DNA of 64,000 nt from CAWBVG01 sp963792175 (lineage in GTDB: Bacteria > Acidobacteriota > Vicinamibacteria > Vicinamibacterales > CAVVIG01): positions 186,001-250,000 of the forward strand of contig CAWBVG010000039.1 in the NCBI GenBank assembly GCA_963792175.1. Reading direction: 5' to 3'. Each line of letters begins with the position of its first letter. Position 1 is the stretch's first letter. Of this stretch, positions 10,574-18,597 are shown piece by piece. The notes beneath the pieces are model-generated. The model was not told where the DNA came from. It saw nothing but the letters and a program-made list of their open reading frames with translations, and did no database searches. The translations under genes were made by a program, and so were the position numbers.

Positions 10574-12684
10574 TCAGTTCGTGCGCCGAGGCGCAGTGGA
10601 TTGGAAATGCCGATCATACCAGGCGATCGAACGCTCGATGGTGTCGGCAATGTGAAGGTTCTCGCGCATGCCGTGCCCTTCGCGTGGGTAGCGCACCATC
10701 AACGTTTCCACGCCGACGTCCTTGAGCGCCGTATAGAACTGCTCGATCTCCGCGGGGTTCACCAGCTGATCATTGTCGCCGTGGACGAACATGACCGGCG
10801 TCTTCACCCGGTTCGCGAATCGGATCGCCGACCGCTCCCAGAGCATCTCGACGACGCCTCCCAGGTGCGGCTTGGTGCCGTACTCCTGCTCGAGATAGTC
10901 GTGATAGACGGACATGTAGTTGTGGCTGACCAGGTTGGAAATACTGGCGGCTGGTACGGCCGCCTTGAAGCGATCGGTCTGCGTCACCAGCCAGTTCGTC
11001 AGCTGTCCGCCGTAGCTCTGACCCTCGACGCCGAGACGCGACGGATCGATCCACGGATACTTCGCCAGCGCGGCATCGACGGCGGAGAGAACGTCCTGCG
11101 CCTCGGCCCCGTTCTGATCCCGCGCAATCGCATCCGAGAACGCCTGCCCGTAGCCCGTCGAGCCTCGATAGTTCACCATGAGCGCAGCATATCCGTGCGA
11201 CGCATACGCCTGGGCGCGATGATTGAACGCCGGGCCCTGCTGGCCGTGAGGCCCGCCATGAATCATCACGATCATCGGATGCTTGCCACCGGCGTCGAGC
11301 CGCTCCGGCTTGGTCAGGAACGCTTCGATCTCGCGGCCGTCGTGGGCTTTGAAGACCAACGCAGCGACGTCCGCGATGGTCTTGTGACCCAGCAGGTCGC
11401 GGTTGAGCGACGTCAGCGCGATCGGCCCGGTTGCCTTGGTCACGTACAACTCGGCCGGCGACGTTGGCGTCGCCATCGTAAAAGCGACGACCCCGTCCTT
11501 CCCAACGCCGAAGGAGCTCACGGTGCCTGCGACGTCAGCGGCCGGCAGCACGCGCTCGGCCGGTCCGCCCTCGGCGGACATCCGATACAAGCCGGCGCTG
11601 CCCCGTGACTGCACGGTGAAATAGATCGACCGGCCGTCGGCGGCCCATTGCGGCGGACCCTGCCGGTTGTCGATCGCGGCCCCGGTTTCGCGGCGCTGCC
11701 CGCTGGCTGACGTCGATCGTCCAGACGTGCGTGTCTTCGCTGTTGGTCTCCGAGGATGTCAGTTGGCGCTTCAGCCCCTGCACGGCGATCGCCTTCCCGT
11801 CTGGCGACCAGATCGGGCGGTACTCGTTGCTCGCGGTGTGCGTGAGCTGTCGGACAGCGCCCGACGCGACGTCGAGGAGGAACACGTCGTAGTTATTCTT
11901 GAAGTCGGGGTCCGGTTCGTGATTGGAGAGAAACGTGAGCTGTGTGCCGTCCGGCGACCAGTCGATCGAGTGTTCGTAGAAGTTGCCGCTGGTCAACTGC
12001 CGAACCTGCCTCGTCTGCACGTCGACGACGTACAGATGCAGGCGCCGATTGTCGTTGAACCTCCCACCCGCGGACGAAGCGGGGCGCCACCAGTATCGCG
12101 TGATGACGATGGGATCGGCGTCCATGTCGGGCTCGGGGCCGCGTTCGCTCGACACATACGCGATCTGGCGTCCGTCTGGCGACCACGCGAGCCGCTCGCC
12201 AACGTTCGGCAGCGGGGCATTCGTGCCGTTGACTTCGGTGATCCACGCCCGGTTGGTCCCGTCGGCGTTCGCGACAACGATGCCGGCCTGACCGTTGTCG
12301 CCTGCGCCAATGAACGCGATGCTGCGCCCGTCCGACGACCACCGCGGTGCCGATCCTCTCGGCGCCGCCTGCCAGCGGCGTCGCCGTGCCGCGAGAGACG
12401 TCAGCCGTCCAGATCTGCGTATACGGCGCTCCCGGACGATCGTTGCTCTGTACCGTAAACACGATGCGGGCGGCGTCTGGAGACAGCTGCACATCGCTAG
12501 CCGTCCGGAGGTAGAAGAGATCCGCGACCTCGACTTTTGATGAGTCAGGGCGCGGAGGCACCGCCTTCGAGGGCCGTGCCCCCTGCGCCGACCGACTCTG
12601 CGCGGTCGGCGTGCTGCCGCAGCCGGCGGCGAGAGCCGCGACCGCGATCACGCCGACCGTGACCGACGCTGCGCGATGGTGCAC
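10574..12684 (-). CDS. Secreted S9-family prolyl oligopeptidase-like peptidase (lipoprotein), frameshifted
   Basis: The reconstructed protein has about 702 residues. I chose the GTG start at 12684 because an AAGGAG site lies six bases upstream and the product begins VHHRAASVTVGVIAVAALAAGCGS, a lipoprotein signal with a lipobox Cys. A WD40/PD40-type propeller (WSSDGRSIAFIGAG, WSPDGRQIAYVSSERG, WSPDGTQLTFLSNHEP, WSPDGKAIAVQGLKR) is followed by the alpha/beta hydrolase domain. The hydrolase domain contains MIVMIHGGPHGQQG, the nucleophile elbow GVEGQSYGGQ, the acid residue in FVHGDNDQLVNP and the catalytic His in YPREGHGM. This is a serine peptidase acting on oligopeptides in the periplasm. Insertions near 12350 and 11690 break the frame. 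It lies between a TonB-dependent receptor (38-base gap) and the Asp-box protein. Confidence 0.88.
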
Positions 12685-12722
12685 GACATGCTCCTTCGCG
12701 GCCTGGCGCCCGCGCCGACCGC

Positions 12723-15594
12723 TTACCACGCGACTCGGACCGCCAGCTCGCCCTGCCGGTTCGGCCGCGCGCTGACGATGCTGCCGAAGTTGGCCGCCAG
12801 CGCGTTGGTGATGCGGCCGCTGCCGAACTGCGCCTGCAGGTTCGTCGTGTTGAACAGGTTGAACGCCTGGGCGAGCAGCTCCACCTTTCGCGTGCCGCCG
12901 AGCCGGAACGCCTTGCTGACGCGCGCGTCGACGATGTTGATGCGCGAGCTGTCGATCTGCGACTCGGTGATCGGCGCCAGGCCGTTCTGCGCGCGCCACG
13001 CGTTGACCGCGCCCAGGTCAAGGTCGCGGCTGCCGGTGTTGCGCTCGGTGATGCCGGGCACGTAGTCGGTGTTGAACGTATCGCGATTGAGATCCCGTCC
13101 GGCGGTCGCGGTCCACGGTAGCGGCGATCGCGCGGTCCACAACACGCCGATGGTGACGTCGTACGGCAGCAGGAACGAGCCGCTGGCGACGACGGCGTGC
13201 CGCCGCTCGCCGTTCGACGGCCCCCAATCGAGCGCTTCGTTGAACGCGTCGCGGAAGCGGGCCATCGGCGCGTTGTCGCGGACGTTCGTATAGGTGTACG
13301 AAACCATGTACTGGTACCGATGGCTGAACCGCTTCTCGAGCTTGGCGTAAGCGGACCGATAGCGCAGGTCGGAGGTCGACTGCACCTGATCGATGCGTCC
13401 GAACTGCGGCAGCGGCCGGAGTGCCGGTCGCCGGATTGGCGGTGTTGATGTTCTGCGTCTTGTAGTCGTGGTAGGTGCGGTTGTAGACCGCGTCGACATG
13501 GATCGAGAAATCGTGTCCGAGATCCTGCGAAACACCACCGCCGACCTGGTGGGCGAGCGGTTGCACCATGTCGTTGGCCGCGACGGTGACGTTCGGCGTC
13601 GGCGAGGCCGTGATGAACGTGGCCGGATCTTTTCCCTGATACGGATCGGGATAGGCCGGATTGGAGATGCTGATACTGAGCCGGTGGTAATTGCGGAACT
13701 CTTCAATCGCGGCGAGCGTCCGGATGTGGCCGTAGTAGAGGCCGTAGCCTCCGCGCACCACGGTCCGGCCGTTGCCGTGCACGTCCCAGGCGAATCCGGT
13801 CCGCGGGCCGAAGTTGTTCAGATCGCCGCGCTTCGAGACGTCGACGTAGGGGAGCGCGACCGGAAAGTCGTTCACGTTGAGGTCCTCGTTCGCGCGGTCC
13901 GTAGAGCCGCTCCCATCGGAGGCCCAGGTTCAGGGTCAGGTTGGGCCGGACTCTCCAGTCGTCCTGCACGAACGCCACGCTGTACTTCGACGGGTGCACC
14001 GTCGTCACCGGTGCGCTGGTCGCCGTAAAGGTGATCGCGCCTTTCAGGTTCGCGATCGACGCGGCGTCGGCGGGATTGAAGAACTGATCCTGCGCGAACG
14101 TATAGGTGCCCACCAGGTAGTTGATCGCATCGTCGACGATGTACGGCATGTAGTTGTATTCGCCGCCGATCTTCACCTCGTGCTTGGACAGGTTGATGGA
14201 ATACGTGTCCCGGAACTCCCACCGGCTCTCGAGGCTCGCATCGTCGTAGCTGCTGCCGTACGTCATCGACGGAAAGTTGTACTGCCGCGTCTGCCGCGCC
14301 GGTGCGCGACGTCGGAAAATCTCCGAGCTCGGTGAAGTTCTCCGTCCCCGACGGGTAACCGAAGAATCCGGCGTGGGCGTACTGGAACCGGAAGTCGTTG
14401 AGCTGATGCTGGCCGCGGATCCAGGTGTGGCCGAGCGTCGAGCGACTTCCGCGGCACGTCCTGGTCGAAGCTGGTCGTGGATGCGCCGAGTCCGCCGCAG
14501 TTGACGCACAGCGTCAGCTCGTCCTCCTGAAGATAGCGGGCGAAGAAATTCTGCGTGTTGCTGATCTGCCAGTCGGTGCGGCCGAAATAGAGATTCCGCG
14601 TCGTCGGCCGCTTGAACGTGCCTTCGACCGACGAGTAGAACTGGGGCAGGCCGGTGCGCACGGTGTAGAACTCGTCGATTTGTGTCCGTTCGACCGAACC
14701 GTAGTAATGCATGCGATTGGGGATCACCGCACCGCCGACGCTGCCGCCGAGCTGATGCCGCCGGTAGTCCGGTTTCACGGTCTCGAACTGTCCGAGCGCG
14801 TTGAGCGACTTGTCGCGGAAGTACTCGAACGCATTGCCGTGCAGCGTATTGGCGCCGGACTTGGTGACCACCTGGACGACGCCGCCGGTGGCGAGGCCGA
14901 ACTCGGCTTTGTACAAGGCGTTGCTGATCTTGAACTCTTCCACCGCCCCCTCGGGCACGTCCTGACGCGGCTCGCCATCCTCGGCCCAGCTGTTGATCGT
15001 GCCGTCGACCATGTTGGCGGTTCCGTTGAATGTCATCGAGCCGCCGACGTTGACCGTGGCGAAGAACGAGCGGGTGCCATCGATGGTCGTGCCCGGCATG
15101 AGCAGGGCCAGCGACAGGTACTGGCGGGAATTGATCGGGAGGGTTTCGATCTGCTGTTGCGTCACCACACCGGCCACTTCCGACTTCGTCGTGTCGATGA
15201 CGGGTGCGGTACCGGCGACCGTGACCGTTTCGCTGACGCTCTGCAGCTTCATCGAGAAATCGTCAGTCAGCGACAGACCGATCGTGATCGTGATGTTCTT
15301 GGTTTCGGTGGTCGCGAAGCCCTGCAGCTCGACTTTCACGGAGTAGATGCCCGGCGCCAGCGAGGGAAACAGGTAGCGTCCGTCGGTCTCCGTCACGGCG
15401 ACGCGCGTCACGCCGGTCTGCTCGTTGCGAAGGGTCACGGTCGCGCCCGGCAGCACCGCCGACTGCTGGTCGCGGACCGTGCCCTCGATTTGCCCGCCCG
15501 CGCCCTGCGCGAACGTGCGTTCGGGTAGTAAGCCGGCCAGGCAGATGCCCACAGCCAGCGACACCAGTTGTCGGCGCCAATCTCGATTCACCAT
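12723..15594 (-). CDS. TonB-dependent receptor with N-terminal carboxypeptidase-regulatory domain, frameshifted
   Basis: The reconstructed protein has about 955 residues. The start at 15594 follows GGAGG by nine bases. A signal peptide ends at TFAQ, and a CarboxypepD_reg domain follows (GTVRDQQSAVLPGATVTLRN through GIYSVKVELQGFAT). Next comes the plug, with VTVAGTAPVIDTTKSEV and GGVVQVVTKSGANTLHGNA, then a long barrel ending NRQGELAVRVAW. It probably moves a large substrate, such as peptides or glycans, across the outer membrane using TonB energy. Four one-base insertions (near 14440, 14330, 13900 and 13430) split it. It lies 26 bases downstream of the SDR gene and upstream of the S9 peptidase, which suggests uptake and processing of a shared substrate. 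No SusD-like gene is present. Confidence 0.88.
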
Positions 15595-15620
15595 GTTGAC
15601 CTGCCTCCGAGAAATGTCGG

Positions 15621-16412
15621 CTAGAGCAGTCCCTTGAGGAGACCGCCATCCACTTGCACTGACGCGCCTGTGATGTACGAGGCGGCATCGGACAACAGGA
15701 AGGCGCCAACCCGACCGAAGTCGTCCGGCGTCCCGTATCGTCCGAGTGGAATCGACGCGGCGGCCCGCGCCTGATGGTCCGGCAACGAAATGCCTTGCCG
15801 GTTCGCGTTGATTTCGTCGAGTTGTCGCAGCCGATCGGTGGCGATTCGGCCGGGGATGATCGTGTTCACGCGGATCTTCTGCGGCGCCACCTCCGCCGAC
15901 AGCGTCTTGGCCAGCGACGTCACCGCCGAGCGCAGCACGTTCGACAGCGCGAGGTTGGGCAGCGGTTCCTTGACCGACGACGAGGTGCCGATCAGGATCG
16001 CGCCGCCGCCGCGGCTCGCCATCGACGGCACGACCAGCCGGATACTGCGCACCACGCTCATCAGCAGGAGCTCGAACGCGCACTGCCATGCCCGATCGTC
16101 GAAGGAGAGCGCGGTGCCGGCGGGCGGCCCGCCAGTGTTCGCGAACAGGAGATCGACGCCGCCAAACTGCGTGACCGCGGCCTCGTGCCACGCGGCGACG
16201 CCGTCCGCGCGGCTCAGATCGGCCGCGACCGCCAGCGGTGAGCCACCGGTGTCCGCCCGGATGGTGTCAGCGGCGCGCTGGATCGCGGCGGCGTCGCGCG
16301 ACGCGATGCACACCTGAGCGCCCTCGCCGGCCAGCGCGCGCGCGACGGCGAAGCCGAGCCCCTTGCTCGCGCCGCCGACCATGGCGATCTTGCCTTTCAG
16401 TCCAAGGTCCAT
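15621..16412 (-). CDS. Short-chain dehydrogenase/reductase lacking the usual catalytic Tyr-Lys motif
   Basis: The protein has 263 residues. The Rossmann start LKGKIAMVGGASKGLGFAV contains the nucleotide-binding GASKGLG, followed by NTGG at the usual NNAG position and a C-terminal ASYITGASVQVDGG typical of FabG-like SDRs. In the catalytic stretch the active-site Tyr-x-x-x-Lys is not visible. After GTSSSVKEP the sequence reads NLALSNVLRSAVTSLAKTL, so Leu/Asn and Arg stand where Tyr and Lys are expected. SDRs with this LSNxxR signature form a recognisable subgroup, but the reaction is unknown to me. The start at 16412 overlaps the end of the DapA-family gene by 16 bases. It is cotranscribed with the lyase and the downstream receptor. 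Confidence 0.88.
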   Translation of the reverse strand: MDLGLKGKIAMVGGASKGLGFAVARALAGEGAQVCIASRDAAAIQRAADTIRADTGGSPLAVAADLSRADGVAAWHEAAVTQFGGVDLLFANTGGPPAGTALSFDDRAWQCAFELLLMSVVRSIRLVVPSMASRGGGAILIGTSSSVKEPLPNLALSNVLRSAVTSLAKTLSAEVAPQKIRVNTIIPGRIATDRLRQLDEINANRQGISLPDHQARAAASIPLGRYGTPDDFGRVGAFLLSDAASYITGASVQVDGGLLKGLL

Positions 16413-17287
16413 GTCATCACGCGACCGAGCGCTTCTTTCGTAGACACATCCAGCACGCCGCCCGGCGGACGGATGCCGGCATGCGCGATGGCACCACGGA
16501 CGTGCAGCACCTCTTTGCGGATCGCCATCCCGATGCCCTCCTGAAACTCGAAGCGCATCAAAGGCACCTTCCGATAGAAGAGGTCGGCCGCCTCGTCGAT
16601 CCGCCCGGCGCGAAACTGCGTGACGATTTCGACGAGAATGGCCGGGAACGCGAAGCCGGTCATCGCGCCGGCCGCCCCGGCCATCAGCTCCTCCAGCAGG
16701 AACACGCCGCCGAGTCCCCCGAAGATCCTGACGTCGAGGCCGCTGACCGCCTCCAGGATGCGCGCCGTCTTGAGCGGCGTCGGCGGATCTTCGAGCTTGA
16801 TCGTGCGTGCCGCCGGCACGTCGCGCGCGATGCGCGCCAGGAGCGACGCTTCCATCGCATAGCCGGAGATCGGCGGGTAGTCCTGCACGATGATCGGCAG
16901 GTCGACGGCGGCGGCGACGTCGGCGAAGTGCCTGGCGACCGCATCCGAATTGATCTTCGGCATGCGCGGCGGGCTGATCATCACGGCCGCTGCGCCGGCG
17001 GCTTTGGCTTTTCGGGTGTATTCGATGCACGTGCGAAGACCATCCGCGGTCGCGCCGGCCACGACCGGCACGCGTCCGTTCACGTGCGTGACGACGGTGT
17101 CGAGGACCTGGTCGCGCTCGGCGTCGGTCAGCCGCGCGACCTCACTGGTGACGCCGAGCGCCGTGAAGCCGTTCACGCCGTCGGCGATGAAGAGATCGAC
17201 GACCCGTCTCAGGCTCGCCAAATCGAGATCGCCCGACGGAGCGAATGGTGTCGGCAGAACGGAGAAGACGCCGCCAAAAACCGTCAT
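16397..17287 (-). CDS. DapA/NanA-family class I aldolase (dihydrodipicolinate synthase superfamily)
   Basis: This intact 296-residue TIM barrel starts VFGGVFSVLPTPFAPSGDLD. It has FTALGVTSEVARLT at the pyruvate-binding loop, where family members usually carry GTTGE. The conserved Tyr appears in IIVQDYPPISG, and the Schiff-base Lys in RTIKLEDPPTP. Members condense or cleave pyruvate-containing substrates (dihydrodipicolinate, N-acetylneuraminate, keto-deoxy sugar acids). The context, with a LysR regulator, an SDR and a TonB receptor and no other lysine-pathway genes, favours a catabolic lyase over lysine biosynthesis. It starts eight bases after the LysR gene and overlaps the SDR start. Confidence 0.88.
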   Translation of the reverse strand: MTVFGGVFSVLPTPFAPSGDLDLASLRRVVDLFIADGVNGFTALGVTSEVARLTDAERDQVLDTVVTHVNGRVPVVAGATADGLRTCIEYTRKAKAAGAAAVMISPPRMPKINSDAVARHFADVAAAVDLPIIVQDYPPISGYAMEASLLARIARDVPAARTIKLEDPPTPLKTARILEAVSGLDVRIFGGLGGVFLLEELMAGAAGAMTGFAFPAILVEIVTQFRAGRIDEAADLFYRKVPLMRFEFQEGIGMAIRKEVLHVRGAIAHAGIRPPGGVLDVSTKEALGRVMTWTLD

Positions 17288-17295
17288 GGGTTCGC

Positions 17296-18264
17296 TCAGG
17301 CGGAACGCGGGCTCTTCAGGCCCGCGGCCGCTCGCGACCCTGCGGCCGCGCTACGACGACTGGTGGGAATGACCTTGGAATCCCAGTTGAAGCTCCTGAC
17401 GATCTTGATGAGCTCGCGGGCGGCCTGCGACAGGTAGCCCTGCTCGCGGTAGATCATGAGCGTGCGCCGCGGCATGTCCAGCTCCGCAACCGGAATCTGG
17501 ACCAGAGCGCGGTCGCGCAGCTCCTGCGCGACGGTGATGCGCGGCACGATCGCCATGCCCACCTCCGCCTGGACGAAGCTCTTGACGTTCTCGAAGCTCC
17601 ACAGCTCCGCGGCGATCCGGCACGGCGTGCGATGCTGCTCGAACAGCCGCAGGATCTTCTGTTCGGTGCTGCTGCACAGGTGATGGACGACGAAGCGCTC
17701 GCCGCCCAGATCGCGGACGTGGAGATTGGGACGCTCGGCCAGCGGGTGACGTGGCGCGGCAACCAGAATCATCTCGTCGGCGTGGACCTCGACGCATTGC
17801 AGCTCGTGGAAGCTCGGTTCGTCCTTGACGAAACCGACGTGGACCTCGCGGTCCATCACCTGCCGGGGAATCTCGGCGAGCGGGCTCCGATAAATGCCGA
17901 TCTTGACGTCCGGAAAGCGAGTCAGGTACGTCCGCAGCGGCGCGGGCAGGAGATAGACGGCGGCCGATTCGTGGGCGGCGATGTTGAGCGTGCCCGTCTT
18001 GAGCGTCTTCAACGATCCCAGGTCGCGCATGGCATCGTCGCGGGCACGCACCATCTTGCGCGCGTACTCGAGCAGCGTCTTCCCGGCTTCCGTGAGCGAC
18101 ACGTCGTGAAGATCCCGGGCGAACAGCTGGCCCCCGATCTCTTCTTCGAGCTTCTTGATGCTCTGGCTGACGGCCGGCTGCGTACGCGACACGCGCTCCG
18201 CCGCGCGCGTAAACGTGCCTTCCTCGACGACCGCCAGAAAGTGTTCGAGTTGGAGAAGGTCCAT
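17296..18264 (-). CDS. LysR-family transcriptional regulator
   Basis: The protein has 322 residues. The N-terminal winged helix is canonical: MDLLQLEHFLAVVEEGTFTR, then AAERVSRTQPAVSQSIKKLE and LFARDLHDVSLTEAGKTLL. The effector-binding domain of about residues 90-300 contains GTLNIAAHESAAVYLLP and a second subdomain beginning near FVVHHLCSSTEQ. It heads the minus-strand array (DapA-family aldolase, SDR, TonB receptor, S9 peptidase, Asp-box protein) and faces the plus-strand TonB receptor across a 333-base intergenic region. It is therefore well placed to control both directions. The inducer is unknown; a metabolite of the aldolase pathway is a reasonable guess. Confidence 0.93.
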   Translation of the reverse strand: MDLLQLEHFLAVVEEGTFTRAAERVSRTQPAVSQSIKKLEEEIGGQLFARDLHDVSLTEAGKTLLEYARKMVRARDDAMRDLGSLKTLKTGTLNIAAHESAAVYLLPAPLRTYLTRFPDVKIGIYRSPLAEIPRQVMDREVHVGFVKDEPSFHELQCVEVHADEMILVAAPRHPLAERPNLHVRDLGGERFVVHHLCSSTEQKILRLFEQHRTPCRIAAELWSFENVKSFVQAEVGMAIVPRITVAQELRDRALVQIPVAELDMPRRTLMIYREQGYLSQAARELIKIVRSFNWDSKVIPTSRRSAAAGSRAAAGLKSPRSA

Positions 18265-18597
18265 CTGTCAACCCCGGTCTTGTCTCAGGAGACTACGAGA
18301 TTCGGAGAAATCTGTTTCACAGAACATCGCGTGATCTCCTCGCCTCCTGACCTCCTGTGACGAAAACGCTCGCTCTCGATCCGGTGAAATGGATCCGGGC
18401 GCCGCCGTGCCTCGACTGTGAATAAACCGCTTCAAAAGCGGTGTTCACGCCGCGCGCGTCTGCGGCAGTATATGCCGACGACTGTCGGCTTATCGCGCGA
18501 TTAGAAGAATCGATTGGACCCCGGTGAGGGGCGCCCGTATCGTCGCGTCAAAGGGTTACAATTCACGCCACGTTCCGCTCAGCGAAAGTGAGGAAGC
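18265..18597. promoter_or_regulatory. Divergent regulatory region between LysR gene and TonB receptor
   Basis: This 333-base gap has no gene. It holds three inverted repeats: a nested hairpin at 18418-18448 (GTGAA..ACCGCTT CAA AAGCGGT..TTCAC), GCCGAC/GTCGGC at 18474-18489 and the palindrome ATCGCGCGAT at 18492-18501. A possible -10 element, TACAAT at 18557-18562, precedes the receptor start at 18598, whose ribosome site is GAGGAAGC. LysR proteins usually bind imperfect dyads in such shared regions, so these repeats are operator candidates. Confidence 0.55.
18418..18448. repeat. Nested inverted repeat, candidate operator or hairpin
   Basis: A perfect 7-base stem (ACCGCTT / AAGCGGT) closes a CAA loop. 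It is flanked by a further complementary pair, GTGAA and TTCAC, with a small asymmetric bulge. There is no T-run after it on either strand, so an operator or RNA leader structure is more likely than a terminator. Confidence 0.6.

Noticed and set aside
12545..13021. Arg/Ser-rich minus-strand frame over the end of the first TonB receptor
   Set aside because: It overlaps conserved receptor and peptidase sequence in another frame and has no protein-like features.
9150..17287. Complete sialic-acid degradation pathway (sialidase plus N-acetylneuraminate lyase)
   Set aside because: The Asp-box protein shows no sialidase active-site residues, the DapA-family gene cannot be assigned to NanA, and kinase, epimerase and deacetylase genes are absent. 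Kept only as one possibility.
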